Assembly: GCA_029101305.1 (NCBI GenBank) | Contig: JAQXQS010000154.1 | Span: forward strand, 1 to 43,294 | Origin: Clostridia bacterium | GTDB lineage: Bacteria; Bacillota; Clostridia; Lachnospirales; Lachnospiraceae | Direction of reading: 5' to 3' | Length of the DNA stretch: 43,294 bases | In this document: positions 17,558-25,962 of the stretch, in pieces | Position numbering within the stretch: position 1 is the stretch's first letter | Layout: each line of letters starts with the position of its first letter | Notes under the pieces: generated by a model | Seen by the model: only the letters and a program-made list of their open reading frames with translations | Told to the model about the DNA's origin: nothing | The model's database searches: none | Made by a program: the position numbers and the translations under genes

Positions 17558-18193
17558 ATGGAAAGTCTTATTATAGGAATTGCTGGTGGTTCCGGTTCCG
17601 GTAAATCTACTTTTACAAACCGGATCAAAGAATATTTCGGGGAGGATGTGGTCGTCCTTTATCATGATAATTATTACCGCAGACAGGATGGGATTCCCTT
17701 TGAACAGCGTGTAACGGTGAATTATGACCATCCGGACTCCCTGGAGACAGAGCTTCTGGTGGAGCATCTGAAGCTTTTAAAGGCCGGGAAGGCCATTGAT
17801 TGTCCTGTTTATGATTACTCCAGGCATAACCGTTCGGACAAAATCCTGCACATCACTCCAAGTCCGGTAATCCTGGTAGAGGGGATTCTTCTGCTTGCAG
17901 ACCCGCGGGTGCGTGACCTTCTGGACATTAAGGTCTATGTGGAGGCAGATGCTGATGAGCGTATCCTCCGCCGGATTTCCCGTGATGTGGAAGAGCGTGG
18001 AAGAGACCTGAATGGAATCATTAACCAGTATCTGACCACTGTGAAGCCTATGCACTATCTTTATGTGGAGCCTACCCGTTCCAAGGCAGACATCGTAATC
18101 AACAGCGGGAAAAATGATGTGGCATTTGATCTGTTTGTTTCGAAGATCAGTATGGAGCTAAAGAAGAGAAAGCAGGGCAGAGCAGAGAATTAA
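17558..18193 (+). CDS. udk: Uridine/cytidine kinase
   Basis: 211 residues, the standard length. Walker A GIAGGSGSGKST is at residues 7-18, the nucleoside-binding YHDNYYRRQD and NYDHPDSL follow, then CPVYDYSRHNR and VEGILLLADPRVRDL. It phosphorylates uridine or cytidine with ATP or GTP in pyrimidine salvage, the anabolic choice as against uridine phosphorylase encoded 10 kb upstream. It probably shares an mRNA with the PfkB kinase. Confidence 0.95.
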   Translation: MESLIIGIAGGSGSGKSTFTNRIKEYFGEDVVVLYHDNYYRRQDGIPFEQRVTVNYDHPDSLETELLVEHLKLLKAGKAIDCPVYDYSRHNRSDKILHITPSPVILVEGILLLADPRVRDLLDIKVYVEADADERILRRISRDVEERGRDLNGIINQYLTTVKPMHYLYVEPTRSKADIVINSGKNDVAFDLFVSKISMELKKRKQGRAEN

Positions 18194-18334
18194 GGAGTGC
18201 CCGAAAAGACCGTGAAACCGGAATGAAGTTGTCAAAAATTGCAATAAGAAATGAAACTGGTAAATGTAAAACGAGAATTAGAGCGTGTTTGAAGCAGGCT
18301 CTGGAACAGAAATAAGAAAAAACAGGAGATAAGA

Positions 18335-19432
18335 ATGTGGCAGGAAAAAGATAAGAATCAGTCCCAGCTTACGGCAGCTTCCGGGGAGAACCAGCAGCCT
18401 CATAAGCGCCGTGTGCGTTACAAGGGAAAATATCCGAAGAAATTTGAGGAGAAATACAAAGAGCTTCAGCCTGAGAAATACCAGGATACCATCCAGCATG
18501 TTCTGGAAAAGGGAAATACTCCTGCTGGTATGCACATTTCCATTATGGTAAAGGAAATCATCGACTTTCTGGAAATCAAGCCAGGTCAGGTGGGCTTTGA
18601 TGCCACACTTGGCTATGGCGGCCATACCAAGGCTATGCTTGAGTGCTTACAGGGAAAAGGGCATATGTATGCCACCGACGTAGACCACGAGGAAGCTGCC
18701 AAGACCAAGAAACGTCTGGCGGATCTTGGATTTGGGGAGGATATTCTGACAATCAAGCTTCAGAATTTCTGCACTATTGATGAGATTGCGAAAGAAGCAG
18801 GAGGCTTTGATTTCCTTCTTGCAGATCTTGGAGTGTCTTCCATGCAGATTGACAATCCTAAGCGTGGTTTTTCCTTTAAAGTGGATGGCCCCCTGGACCT
18901 TAGGCTGAATCAGGAGGCAGGAATCAGTGCAGCAGAGCGGCTGGAGCATATTACCAGAGATGAGCTTGCTGGAATGCTTTATGAGAACTCAGATGAGCCA
19001 TACTGCGAAGAGCTTGCAAAAGCCATTACCGACGAGATCCGGAAAGGAAATCATATTGATACCACCACAAAGCTTCGCGAGATCATTGAGAAAACGTTGG
19101 ATTTTCTTCCAGAAAAGGAGAAAAAAGAGACAATCAAGAAGACCTGTCAGCGTACCTTCCAGGCTCTTCGGATTGATGTGAACCAGGAGTTTGAGGTTCT
19201 GTATGAATTTATGGAGAAACTGCCAGGCGCATTGAAGCCAGGTGGAAGAGCAGCTATTCTGACTTTCCATTCCGGTGAAGATAAGCTGGTTAAGAAAGCG
19301 TTAAAAGCTGGCTATAAAGCAGGAATTTATTCTGATTATGCCAGGGATGTGATCCGTCCGTCCGCGAAAGAGTGTGCACAGAACGGGCGTGCACGTTCTA
19401 CCAAGATGCGCTGGGTGATCAAGGCAAACTAG
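18335..19432 (+). CDS. RsmH/MraW-like methyltransferase with N-terminal basic extension
   Basis: 365 residues against about 310 for usual RsmH. The conserved domain starts near residue 67 (HISIMVKE) and carries the SAM loop DATLGYGGHTKAML, DLGVSSMQID, GFSFKVDGPLDLR, ALRIDVNQE and FHSGEDKLVKKALK. Canonical RsmH has SPQLD and FHSLEDRIVK at the matching sites, so this one is divergent. Residues 1-60 are an extra hydrophilic, lysine/arginine-rich segment (HKRRVRYKGKYPKKFEEKYK). The usual rsmH neighbours (mraZ, ftsL, penicillin-binding protein) are absent. It either performs m4C1402 methylation of 16S rRNA or is a paralogue with another RNA target. Start chosen from ACAGGAG before the ATG. Confidence 0.82.
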   Translation: MWQEKDKNQSQLTAASGENQQPHKRRVRYKGKYPKKFEEKYKELQPEKYQDTIQHVLEKGNTPAGMHISIMVKEIIDFLEIKPGQVGFDATLGYGGHTKAMLECLQGKGHMYATDVDHEEAAKTKKRLADLGFGEDILTIKLQNFCTIDEIAKEAGGFDFLLADLGVSSMQIDNPKRGFSFKVDGPLDLRLNQEAGISAAERLEHITRDELAGMLYENSDEPYCEELAKAITDEIRKGNHIDTTTKLREIIEKTLDFLPEKEKKETIKKTCQRTFQALRIDVNQEFEVLYEFMEKLPGALKPGGRAAILTFHSGEDKLVKKALKAGYKAGIYSDYARDVIRPSAKECAQNGRARSTKMRWVIKAN

Positions 19433-19461
19433 AATGGAAGCTGCATTACTGCAGCTCCATT
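19433..19461. terminator. Hairpin between two convergent genes
   Basis: AATGG-(A)-AGCTGCA, loop TTAC, TGCAGCTCCATT: twelve pairs with one bulge. It overlaps the last codons of the beta-propeller gene. No real T-tract follows on either strand, so termination strength is uncertain. Confidence 0.5.
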
Positions 19462-21242
19462 CCCCATATTTTACAGTCTCTGGTTCCAACGACCATATAA
19501 TTTTTGTATACAGCAGGAGATGCTTCGATGACACCGTCACTGATCTGGTGGGTGTCCAGAACGTCTCCTGTTTTTCCATCCAGAAGATAAATGTGGCCGG
19601 TACTGTTGCAGTACAGAACCCTTCCGCTACCATCGGGATTATATACACATACCGGGGAAGACCAGGCATAGGCAGATTCGTGTTCCCAGACTACTTCACC
19701 TGTGCTTTTATCAATACAAGTCAGAACACCCTGTGCCTGTCCGTCGGTTCTTGCCACAGTTACATAAATGAAATCAGACAATTGTTCCCTGCCAGGGGCA
19801 ATGGTGGACTGGACACCGCCGGAAACACCATCATCGGAAGCGCATTCATAGGATTTCTGCCAGATGATTTCACCAGTTTCTGCATCAATTTTCCATATAG
19901 GAACTTCCGCAGTAGAATTGCTTCGCCATCCAAGGCGGAAGGAAGTACTGATATACAGATAAAGATGTCCGTCCTCCACAGAAAGAACCGGGGAGGAGTT
20001 TGAATCATCCAGAATGTCCTGTACCCACACAAGCTGCAAGGTATTCAGATCAAGACACATAAGATTCCCGCCGTTGTCTGACATAAAAATGTATCCGTCA
20101 TAGATTGCCGCGCTGTCCTCCATGCCAAGCCAGTAGGAGGCGACGCTGGTTCTGGTTCCGTAATAATGCCATTTTACAATGTTATCCGGTGAAATGGATA
20201 AAGTTCCGGCTTCGGGATCATACTGGGTGTTTAGTCTGATCAGGTAGAAAATGCCGTTTTCACCGGGATAAATAAGGGTGTCTGTTTTGGCGTCCACAAG
20301 GGCGGAGGAGTCAAAATAGCTTAAGTTCCCTCTCAGGGAAAAGGGATCGTTATTGCCAAAGGTGTACATGACACTGCAGTCCAGGAGATTTACCACAAAG
20401 ACTCTGGCAGTTCCTTCATTGCTGTCGTATCCGGCCCCCACATAAAGGATGGGATAGCCTCTTGGGTCAAGGGCACCGGAACCTTTGAAGGTAAATCCCA
20501 GATAAAGGGGATCTCTTGTAGCTTCGCCGGTTTCCAGATCCAGGAAATAGACATAGCCATCCATGCAGGCATAGATCACCTCTACAAGGTCATCCTTTTC
20601 TTTTGCCCAGTCATACATATTCATGGTCATTTTGACTTCTTTGGACCATTTTTCCATAAGGGGCTGACCTGTCCATCCGCTTCCGGTCCAGGTGGCATCG
20701 CCATAAGTAAGGGAGCCGGTCTTGGCGGTCCACAGATCTTTGATTTTCCCCTCTTTGATCTGGGCGCAGCCATAGGAAGCAGTATCGCGGAAATTGTTGC
20801 CGCGGAAGGTTATGATTCCGTCTACATCTGTGTAGCCAAGTCCCGCATCAAAGGAATGGGCTGCGGCTGGCTGATAGTCTGACACATTGGCAAGTGTCTG
20901 TCCATCTACTTCAATGGCGGTAGAGTCTATGTATAGAGAGGGCTTGGTGGATTCTGTACACCTAGGGGAAAATTCCGCTGGGCGTGCCATTGCTGCTTTT
21001 ACTGCTGCCAGGGAATCAGACTGTTCCATGTCTATACCTCCGTTTTCACCAGAGGATGTTTCTGCGATCATGGAGACAGTGTTTGCGTTTTCACGGATCT
21101 TTTTTACAAGGGAAACGCCCCCACACAGCAGAACCCCGGCTGCGATCACAAGACTTATGCCAAGAATCAGCTTCCGGAGAAAATACTTTCTTTGGAGCTG
21201 GCGCTTTCGTCTGCCTGTTTTTCTTTTCTTTTTCTTATTCAT
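19446..21242 (-). CDS. Membrane-anchored PQQ-type beta-propeller protein
   Basis: 598 residues. A very basic cytoplasmic start (KKKKRKTGRRKRQLQRK) and one membrane segment at about residues 28-47 anchor it; no lipobox is seen. The outer part (from about residue 120) contains repeats of the PQQ/BamB-like kind: WTAKTGSL, YFLDLETGEA, LMCLDLNTLQLVW, WKIDAETGEIIWQ, CIDKSTGEVVWEH and YLLDGKTGDVLDT, enough for a seven- or eight-bladed propeller. Such proteins act as scaffolds or ligand binders at the cell surface; a bound PQQ cofactor is not implied. The start follows GGAAGGAA. No partner gene is next to it, so the role is unknown. Confidence 0.85.
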   Translation of the reverse strand: MNKKKKRKTGRRKRQLQRKYFLRKLILGISLVIAAGVLLCGGVSLVKKIRENANTVSMIAETSSGENGGIDMEQSDSLAAVKAAMARPAEFSPRCTESTKPSLYIDSTAIEVDGQTLANVSDYQPAAAHSFDAGLGYTDVDGIITFRGNNFRDTASYGCAQIKEGKIKDLWTAKTGSLTYGDATWTGSGWTGQPLMEKWSKEVKMTMNMYDWAKEKDDLVEVIYACMDGYVYFLDLETGEATRDPLYLGFTFKGSGALDPRGYPILYVGAGYDSNEGTARVFVVNLLDCSVMYTFGNNDPFSLRGNLSYFDSSALVDAKTDTLIYPGENGIFYLIRLNTQYDPEAGTLSISPDNIVKWHYYGTRTSVASYWLGMEDSAAIYDGYIFMSDNGGNLMCLDLNTLQLVWVQDILDDSNSSPVLSVEDGHLYLYISTSFRLGWRSNSTAEVPIWKIDAETGEIIWQKSYECASDDGVSGGVQSTIAPGREQLSDFIYVTVARTDGQAQGVLTCIDKSTGEVVWEHESAYAWSSPVCVYNPDGSGRVLYCNSTGHIYLLDGKTGDVLDTHQISDGVIEASPAVYKNYMVVGTRDCKIWGMELQ

Positions 21243-21361
21243 ATTGGTTCCTTCCTGTGTCTACAGATATTGATGCATTTCTGATTCGATTGCTTCTGAT
21301 AGCTGAATTATACAAGGTACAGGATGGAAATTCAAGGCATTCAAGGCGTTAATCTTTTACC

Positions 21362-21391
21362 TTGACAGTGTATACGACAAATTGCTACAAT
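21362..21391 (+). promoter_or_regulatory. Sigma-A-type promoter of the reductase/symporter pair
   Basis: TTGACA (21362-21367), an 18-base spacer, TACAAT (21386-21391), 59 bases before the ATG. Confidence 0.75.
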
Positions 21392-21450
21392 AGTAATAAT
21401 TGTGTGTAAGAGGAAACGAAGTAAATGACAATTTGACAGGAGGAAAAAAC

Positions 21451-22299
21451 ATGCTGAAAGTATGGATCGTAGGATCAGAAGGACAGATTGGAACAGCAAT
21501 CAATGAAGTGCTGGATCCTCTGGAAATCGAAGTTTTGAACACAGATAAGAATGAGCTTGATATTACAGAGACAGACGAAGTTCTCCGCTTTGGTGAGATC
21601 AACCGTCCGGATGTGATCATCAATTGTGCGGCTCTGACCGATGTGGAGCTTTGTGAAAAGAAGCCGGAGGAGGCATTCCGCGTAAATGCCTTAGGTGCCC
21701 GTAACTTAAGTATCGTGGCAAGAAAAACAGGCGCCAAAATGGTACAGCTTTCCACAGATGATGTGTTTGATGGCCTGGCAAAGAAGCCGTACACAGAGTT
21801 TGACGACACAGATCCCAGGACTGTTTATGGAAAGTCCAAACGGGCCGGGGAAAATTATGTGAAAGAATTTACCCATAAGCACTTTATTATCCGAAGTAAC
21901 TGGGTGTATGGAAAGGGAAATAATTTTGTAAACCGTGTGCTGGAGGCTGCTGATGAAAAAAGAGCTCTTTCTGTGGCAGAAGACCAGTATGGTTCCCCTA
22001 CAAGTGCCAAAGATCTGGCAAGGATCATTCTGCATCTGATTCGTACCAATGAGTATGGAACTTACCATGCTACTTGCAAGGGCGTCTGCAACCGTTATGA
22101 ATTTGCCCAGGAAATCCTCCGCCTTGCCGGCAAGGAAGACCAGCTGAACCCGGTTCCTACTCCGCAGTCAGATCTGTCTTCTGCAAGACCGGCATATGCA
22201 GTTCTGGATAATTTTATCCTGCGTATTATTGATGTTTATGAGATGCCAGACTGGAAGGACTCTCTGAATGAATTTATGAAAGAAAAGATGGAGGGCTGA
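21451..22299 (+). CDS. dTDP-4-dehydrorhamnose reductase-like SDR (RmlD family)
   Basis: 282 residues from the ATG six bases after AGGAGG. Extended short-chain dehydrogenase: NAD(P) loop GSEGQIG at residues 7-13, INCAALTDVELCE, STDDVFDG and the catalytic YGKSKRAGE, then RSNWVYG. RmlD makes dTDP-L-rhamnose, but the rmlA/B/C genes are not here, so it may act on another nucleotide sugar or supply rhamnose in trans. Its stop lies one base before the symporter start. Confidence 0.85.
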   Translation: MLKVWIVGSEGQIGTAINEVLDPLEIEVLNTDKNELDITETDEVLRFGEINRPDVIINCAALTDVELCEKKPEEAFRVNALGARNLSIVARKTGAKMVQLSTDDVFDGLAKKPYTEFDDTDPRTVYGKSKRAGENYVKEFTHKHFIIRSNWVYGKGNNFVNRVLEAADEKRALSVAEDQYGSPTSAKDLARIILHLIRTNEYGTYHATCKGVCNRYEFAQEILRLAGKEDQLNPVPTPQSDLSSARPAYAVLDNFILRIIDVYEMPDWKDSLNEFMKEKMEG

Positions 22300-22300
22300 G

Positions 22301-23596
22301 ATGGCTGCAAAAAAAGAAAATAACGGAAAAGAAAAAAAGAAACTTGGCCTTACCAGTATGATCTTTATCGCGCTGATCGCTGGAGCCATTACCGGAATGG
22401 TTCTTCATTATATGGTTCCGGACAGCAGTTTTAAAAGTGATGTGATCGTAGAAGGCGTTCTGTATGTCCTTGGACAGGGCTTTATCCGCCTTATGAAGAT
22501 GCTGGTAGTGCCGCTTGTATTTTGTTCCCTTGTCTGCGGAAGTATGGCAATCGGAGATACCAAGAAACTTGGAAATGTAGGTGGAAAAACGCTTATTTTC
22601 TATCTGGTCACAACAGCAGTTGCGGTTGCAGTTGCCCTTGGAATCGGTAGTCTGATGCAGCCTGGTATCGGACTGGATATGAGCCAGATTCAGGCGAATG
22701 CATCTGATATTGAGACTATGGAGTCTACTTCCCTGGTGCAGACAATCCTGAATATCATTCCGGATAATCCCATTAAATCCCTGGCAAGCGGTGAAATGCT
22801 TCAGATTATTGTATTTGCCCTGATCATTGGTGTGATTCTTGCCAAGCTTGGAGAGCGTGCAGAGACAGTTGCCAATTTTATCAGCCAGTTTAATGATATT
22901 ATGATGGAAATGACCATGATGGTTATGAGCCTGGCACCGATCGGGGTTTTCAGCCTGATCGCAAGAACCTTTGCAAATATTGGTTTCAGTGCATTTGTTC
23001 CGCTGGCGAAATATATGATCGCGGTTCTGATCGCGCTGGCGATTCAGTGCTTTGGGGTATACCAGATCCTGCTTAAAGTGTTTACAGGTCTGAATCCTCT
23101 GAAATTTATCAAGAAGTTTTTCCCGGTTATGGCATTTGCATTTTCTACGGCAACGTCAAATGCGACGATTCCTCTTTCCATTGATACTTTGTACAAGAAG
23201 GTGGGCGTTTCCAAAAAGATTTCGTCTTTTACCATTCCTCTTGGAGCTACTATTAACATGGATGGTACTTCCATTATGCAGGGTGTGGCGGTTATGTTCG
23301 CAGCCCAGGCTTTTGGAATACATCTGACGCCAATGGATTATGTGACGGTAATCGGAACTGCGACGCTGGCATCTATCGGTACTGCAGGTATTCCAAGTGT
23401 TGGTCTTGTTACGTTGACGATGGTATTTAATTCTGTTGGTCTTCCGGTTGAGGCAATCGGTATTATCATGGGTATTGACCGTATTCTGGATATGGCAAGA
23501 ACAGCAGTTAATATTACCGGTGATGCAGTTTGTACTACGATCGTGGCCAGCCAGAATGGGGCTTTGGATAGAGAAGTGTTTAATAAGGCTGAGTGA
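22301..23596 (+). CDS. Dicarboxylate/amino acid:cation symporter (DAACS family)
   Basis: 431 residues, usual for the GltP/DctA/SstT fold. Conserved parts are the serine-rich hairpin (FAFSTATSNATIPLS), the sodium-binding NMDGTSIMQG, and the second hairpin with GTAGIPSVGLV, followed by DRILDMARTAVNITGDA with the Asp and Arg/Asn that bind the substrate carboxylates. MARTAVNITGD favours glutamate/aspartate. It imports acidic amino acids or dicarboxylates with Na+ or H+. GGAGGG lies before the start inside the end of the reductase gene. Confidence 0.93.
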   Translation: MAAKKENNGKEKKKLGLTSMIFIALIAGAITGMVLHYMVPDSSFKSDVIVEGVLYVLGQGFIRLMKMLVVPLVFCSLVCGSMAIGDTKKLGNVGGKTLIFYLVTTAVAVAVALGIGSLMQPGIGLDMSQIQANASDIETMESTSLVQTILNIIPDNPIKSLASGEMLQIIVFALIIGVILAKLGERAETVANFISQFNDIMMEMTMMVMSLAPIGVFSLIARTFANIGFSAFVPLAKYMIAVLIALAIQCFGVYQILLKVFTGLNPLKFIKKFFPVMAFAFSTATSNATIPLSIDTLYKKVGVSKKISSFTIPLGATINMDGTSIMQGVAVMFAAQAFGIHLTPMDYVTVIGTATLASIGTAGIPSVGLVTLTMVFNSVGLPVEAIGIIMGIDRILDMARTAVNITGDAVCTTIVASQNGALDREVFNKAE

Positions 23597-23614
23597 AATA
23601 TAGCTCAGTAAAAT

Positions 23615-23664
23615 AAAACCGTGTATATATGTGAAAATAAAAAACATATATACGCGGTTTTTTT
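23615..23664 (+). terminator. Terminator of the symporter gene
   Basis: AAAACCGTGTATATATGT (23615-23632) pairs with ACATATATACGCGGTTTT (23644-23661), followed by TTT. A strong long stem with an A-rich loop. Confidence 0.9.
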
Positions 23665-23670
23665 GCGTAC

Positions 23671-23852
23671 GCCAGGGAGGGGCGGTGCATTTCGGACAAC
23701 GTCAAAAAACGGGATTTCACTCCGTCGCTGATTGCAAGTGCCATGAACAAACTCGCCCTTGCAGGGCTCAGACAGTGTTCATGGCACTTGCGCTATACTC
23801 GTGAAATCCCGTTTTTTGACTAACTGTCCGAAGTGCACCGCCCCTCCCTGGC
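23671..23852. repeat. 182-bp nested palindromic element
   Basis: Three pairs of arms are nested. The outer arms 23671-23698 and 23825-23852 (28 bases) match except one G-U; the middle arms 23701-23720 and 23801-23820 (20 bases) and the inner arms 23734-23749 and 23776-23791 (16 bases) match perfectly. A small CCCT-TGC-AGGG hairpin sits in the loop. The internal spacers are unequal (2/4 and 13/9 bases). No target-site duplication and no reading frame of note are seen. It fits a REP- or MITE-like dispersed element or a large structured RNA. The rest of this 468-base gap has the symporter terminator on the left and the GntR promoter on the right; 23853-24000 shows nothing else clear. Confidence 0.9.
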
Positions 23853-24012
23853 TGTTGTTGGCAAGAGCGAATAGTGAATAGTAAGAATTGTGTAGAGTGA
23901 ATACGAAAGAGCATTGTTCCGAGGAAAAATATAATGGCAATGTATATGTGAAATGTTTGATAAACGGTTTTGGGAAAAATAAAATTGAACGTGAATAAAC
24001 AGTGTATAACAC

Positions 24013-24044
24013 TTGACAACAGTATAACACTGTTATATACTGTT
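24013..24044 (+). promoter_or_regulatory. Promoter with overlapping operator of the GntR/ABC operon
   Basis: TTGACA (24013-24018), 17 bases, TATACT (24036-24041) is a near-consensus promoter. AACAGTATA (24018-24026) and TATACTGTT (24036-24044) are a perfect nine-base inverted repeat around a nine-base spacer, covering the spacer and the -10 box. A second palindrome, AGTGT-ATA-ACACT, lies at 24001-24013. This arrangement fits autorepression by the GntR protein encoded next. Confidence 0.8.
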
Positions 24045-24064
24045 AATCGCAAAGGAGGAGCTTC

Positions 24065-24436
24065 ATGAAGATCATTATCAACCATTCGTCAATGCAGCCG
24101 ATTTATGAGCAGATCACGGATCAGATCAAGGCGATGATCATTGACGGGACATTAAGAGAAGAAGAGATGCTTCCTTCTGTGAGAACCCTGGCGAAGGAGC
24201 TGAAGATCAGTGCACTTACGGTGAAGAAGGCTTATGACTTTCTGGAGGAAGAGGGCTTCGTGGTTACGGTGCATGGGAAGGGCAGCTTTATTGCCAAGAA
24301 TAACCAAGGGCTTCTTATGGAGGAGCGGAAACGGGAAATTGAGACAGAACTGGAGGAAGTGATCCGGAAGGCGCGTATCAGCGGGCTTGCGGACAGTGAG
24401 ATCCGGGAACTGTTTGATTTGATTATGGAGGATTAG
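24065..24436 (+). CDS. GntR-family regulator, YtrA subfamily
   Basis: 123 residues, start after AAAGGAGG. Residues 10-75 form the GntR winged helix (PIYEQITDQIKAMIIDGTL, LPSVRTLAKELKISALTVKKAY, GFVVTVHGKGSFI). Only a short helical tail of about 40 residues follows instead of a ligand-binding domain, which defines the YtrA group. Members repress ABC operons and are released by cell-envelope or antibiotic signals. The ABC ATPase starts two bases after its stop, and a palindrome lies over its promoter. Confidence 0.92.
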   Translation: MKIIINHSSMQPIYEQITDQIKAMIIDGTLREEEMLPSVRTLAKELKISALTVKKAYDFLEEEGFVVTVHGKGSFIAKNNQGLLMEERKREIETELEEVIRKARISGLADSEIRELFDLIMED

Positions 24437-24438
24437 GT

Positions 24439-25290
24439 ATGTTGCTGAGTATAGAACATTTGCAGAAAAATTATAAAGATTTTTCCCTGGATGTAAGCAT
24501 GGAGCTTGAGGAAGGACAGATCACCGGTCTTATTGGAGCTAACGGGGCGGGGAAAACCACTACGTTTAAGGCAATTCTGGGACTGGTCTATCCGGATGCG
24601 GGACAGATCTGCATATTTGATAAAAACCTGGAGGAGATTACCGCCAGGGAAAAAGCCAGGATCGGTGCCGCGCTTTCTGATAGTGGGTTTTCAGGCTGTC
24701 TGAATGTGAAGCAGGTTATGCATGTTCTTGAGGGGGCTTATGAAAATTTCGGGAAAGAGATGTTTGAGAAACGGTGCAGGGAGTTTTCCATCCCTCTGGA
24801 TAAGAGACTGAAGGATTTTTCTACCGGAATGAAGGCGAAGCTGAAGGTGCTGATCGCGACCAGTTTTCAGGCGAAGCTTCTGATTCTGGATGAGCCCACT
24901 GCCGGGCTGGATGTAATTGCCAGGGACAGTATTCTGGAATTATTAAGGGAATACATGGAGACGGAAGGAAGAAGCATTCTGATCAGTTCCCATATTTCCT
25001 CCGATCTGGAGAATCTTTGCGATGATATTTATATGATCGATAAAGGAAGAATTGTGCTTCACGAGAATACAGATCTGCTGATGGATGAATATGGTCTGAT
25101 CAAGGTGGATGAGAAACAGTATGCTGCGTTAGATAAACAACATATCCTGAGGGTAAAAAAAGAAAGCTTTGGTTATAGCTGCCTGACAGATGAGAAGGGC
25201 TTCTATAGGGAAAATTATCCTCAGGCGGTAGTGGAAAAAGGCTCTTTGGATGAGATAATCATGATGATGGTTAAGGGGGAAGCACTATGA
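24439..25290 (+). CDS. ABC transporter ATP-binding protein (YtrB-like)
   Basis: 283 residues. Walker A GANGAGKT is at residues 33-40, the signature is the variant FSTGMKAKL, Walker B is LLILDEPTAGLD, and SSH is the switch. A C-terminal extension of about 70 residues follows the ATPase core, as common in export-type ABC-2 systems. It overlaps the permease start by four bases. It is a component of a small exporter, perhaps for peptide antibiotics or envelope precursors; the substrate is unknown. The ribosome site GGATTAGGT is weak, so translation is probably coupled to the regulator. Confidence 0.9.
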   Translation: MLLSIEHLQKNYKDFSLDVSMELEEGQITGLIGANGAGKTTTFKAILGLVYPDAGQICIFDKNLEEITAREKARIGAALSDSGFSGCLNVKQVMHVLEGAYENFGKEMFEKRCREFSIPLDKRLKDFSTGMKAKLKVLIATSFQAKLLILDEPTAGLDVIARDSILELLREYMETEGRSILISSHISSDLENLCDDIYMIDKGRIVLHENTDLLMDEYGLIKVDEKQYAALDKQHILRVKKESFGYSCLTDEKGFYRENYPQAVVEKGSLDEIIMMMVKGEAL

Positions 25291-25955
25291 GAGGAGTATT
25301 TATAAAAGATCTGGAAACACTGAAAGGGAATGGCAGAACTTTTGCAGCTGTCTACGTGATTGCGCTTATCTGTTTTCTTGGAACTTCCGCAGGACCCTCT
25401 TTCCTGATCAGCTATGTATCGGTTCTGGCTGCGATCATGGCAGTGAATACCATTGCTGCTGATGATATGGACAATGGAATGGCTTATATTTTCACTTTTC
25501 CTATAAGCAGAAAAGAGTATGTAAAGGAGAAGTATGTGCTTGGTGCGGGGATGATCACAATATTGTGGCTGGTGGCAGTTGTGATAGCTGCCTGCGTGAA
25601 TTTATCGGGCTTTCGCACAGCACCTTGGGAAGAACTGCTTGCCTCGGCAGCCGCCGGGATCTTTCTTGCAGTTTTTGCAGAAGCAGTGATGTTTCCGGTG
25701 CAGCTGAAATATGGAAATACAACCGGAAGGATCGTGTTGTTTGTACTTGTATTTGGAACCATGGCCATAGGATGGATCGGGTCTGAAATATGTAAAAAAA
25801 TGCATGTGGATGTATCTGCTGTCAAAGCTTTCGGAATGCAGATTTTTGAACTTGGTATTCCGGTATGTCTTGGAATCCTGTTTGTTCTTATGTTGCTATT
25901 GCTTCTGATTTCCTGTACAATATCCATAAAGATTATGGAGAAAAAGGAGTACTGA
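25287..25955 (+). CDS. ABC-2-type permease
   Basis: 222 residues with about six membrane segments. The stretch ADDMDNGMAYIFTFPISRKEYVKEKY after the second segment is the ABC-2 signature region, where the inner-surface helix contacts the ATPase. It matches the short permeases that dimerise with YtrB-like ATPases. Its stop is eight bases before the DUF362 gene. Confidence 0.88.
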   Translation: MRGVFIKDLETLKGNGRTFAAVYVIALICFLGTSAGPSFLISYVSVLAAIMAVNTIAADDMDNGMAYIFTFPISRKEYVKEKYVLGAGMITILWLVAVVIAACVNLSGFRTAPWEELLASAAAGIFLAVFAEAVMFPVQLKYGNTTGRIVLFVLVFGTMAIGWIGSEICKKMHVDVSAVKAFGMQIFELGIPVCLGILFVLMLLLLLISCTISIKIMEKKEY

Positions 25956-25962
25956 TTTTGGA

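Noticed and set aside
19446-20003. 189-codon plus-strand ORF
   Set aside because: Shadow of the minus-strand beta-propeller gene, which has the start site, anchor and repeat motifs.
23768-24085. Minus-strand ORF across the palindrome and GntR promoter
   Set aside because: It includes palindrome arm and operator sequence and has no recognisable features.
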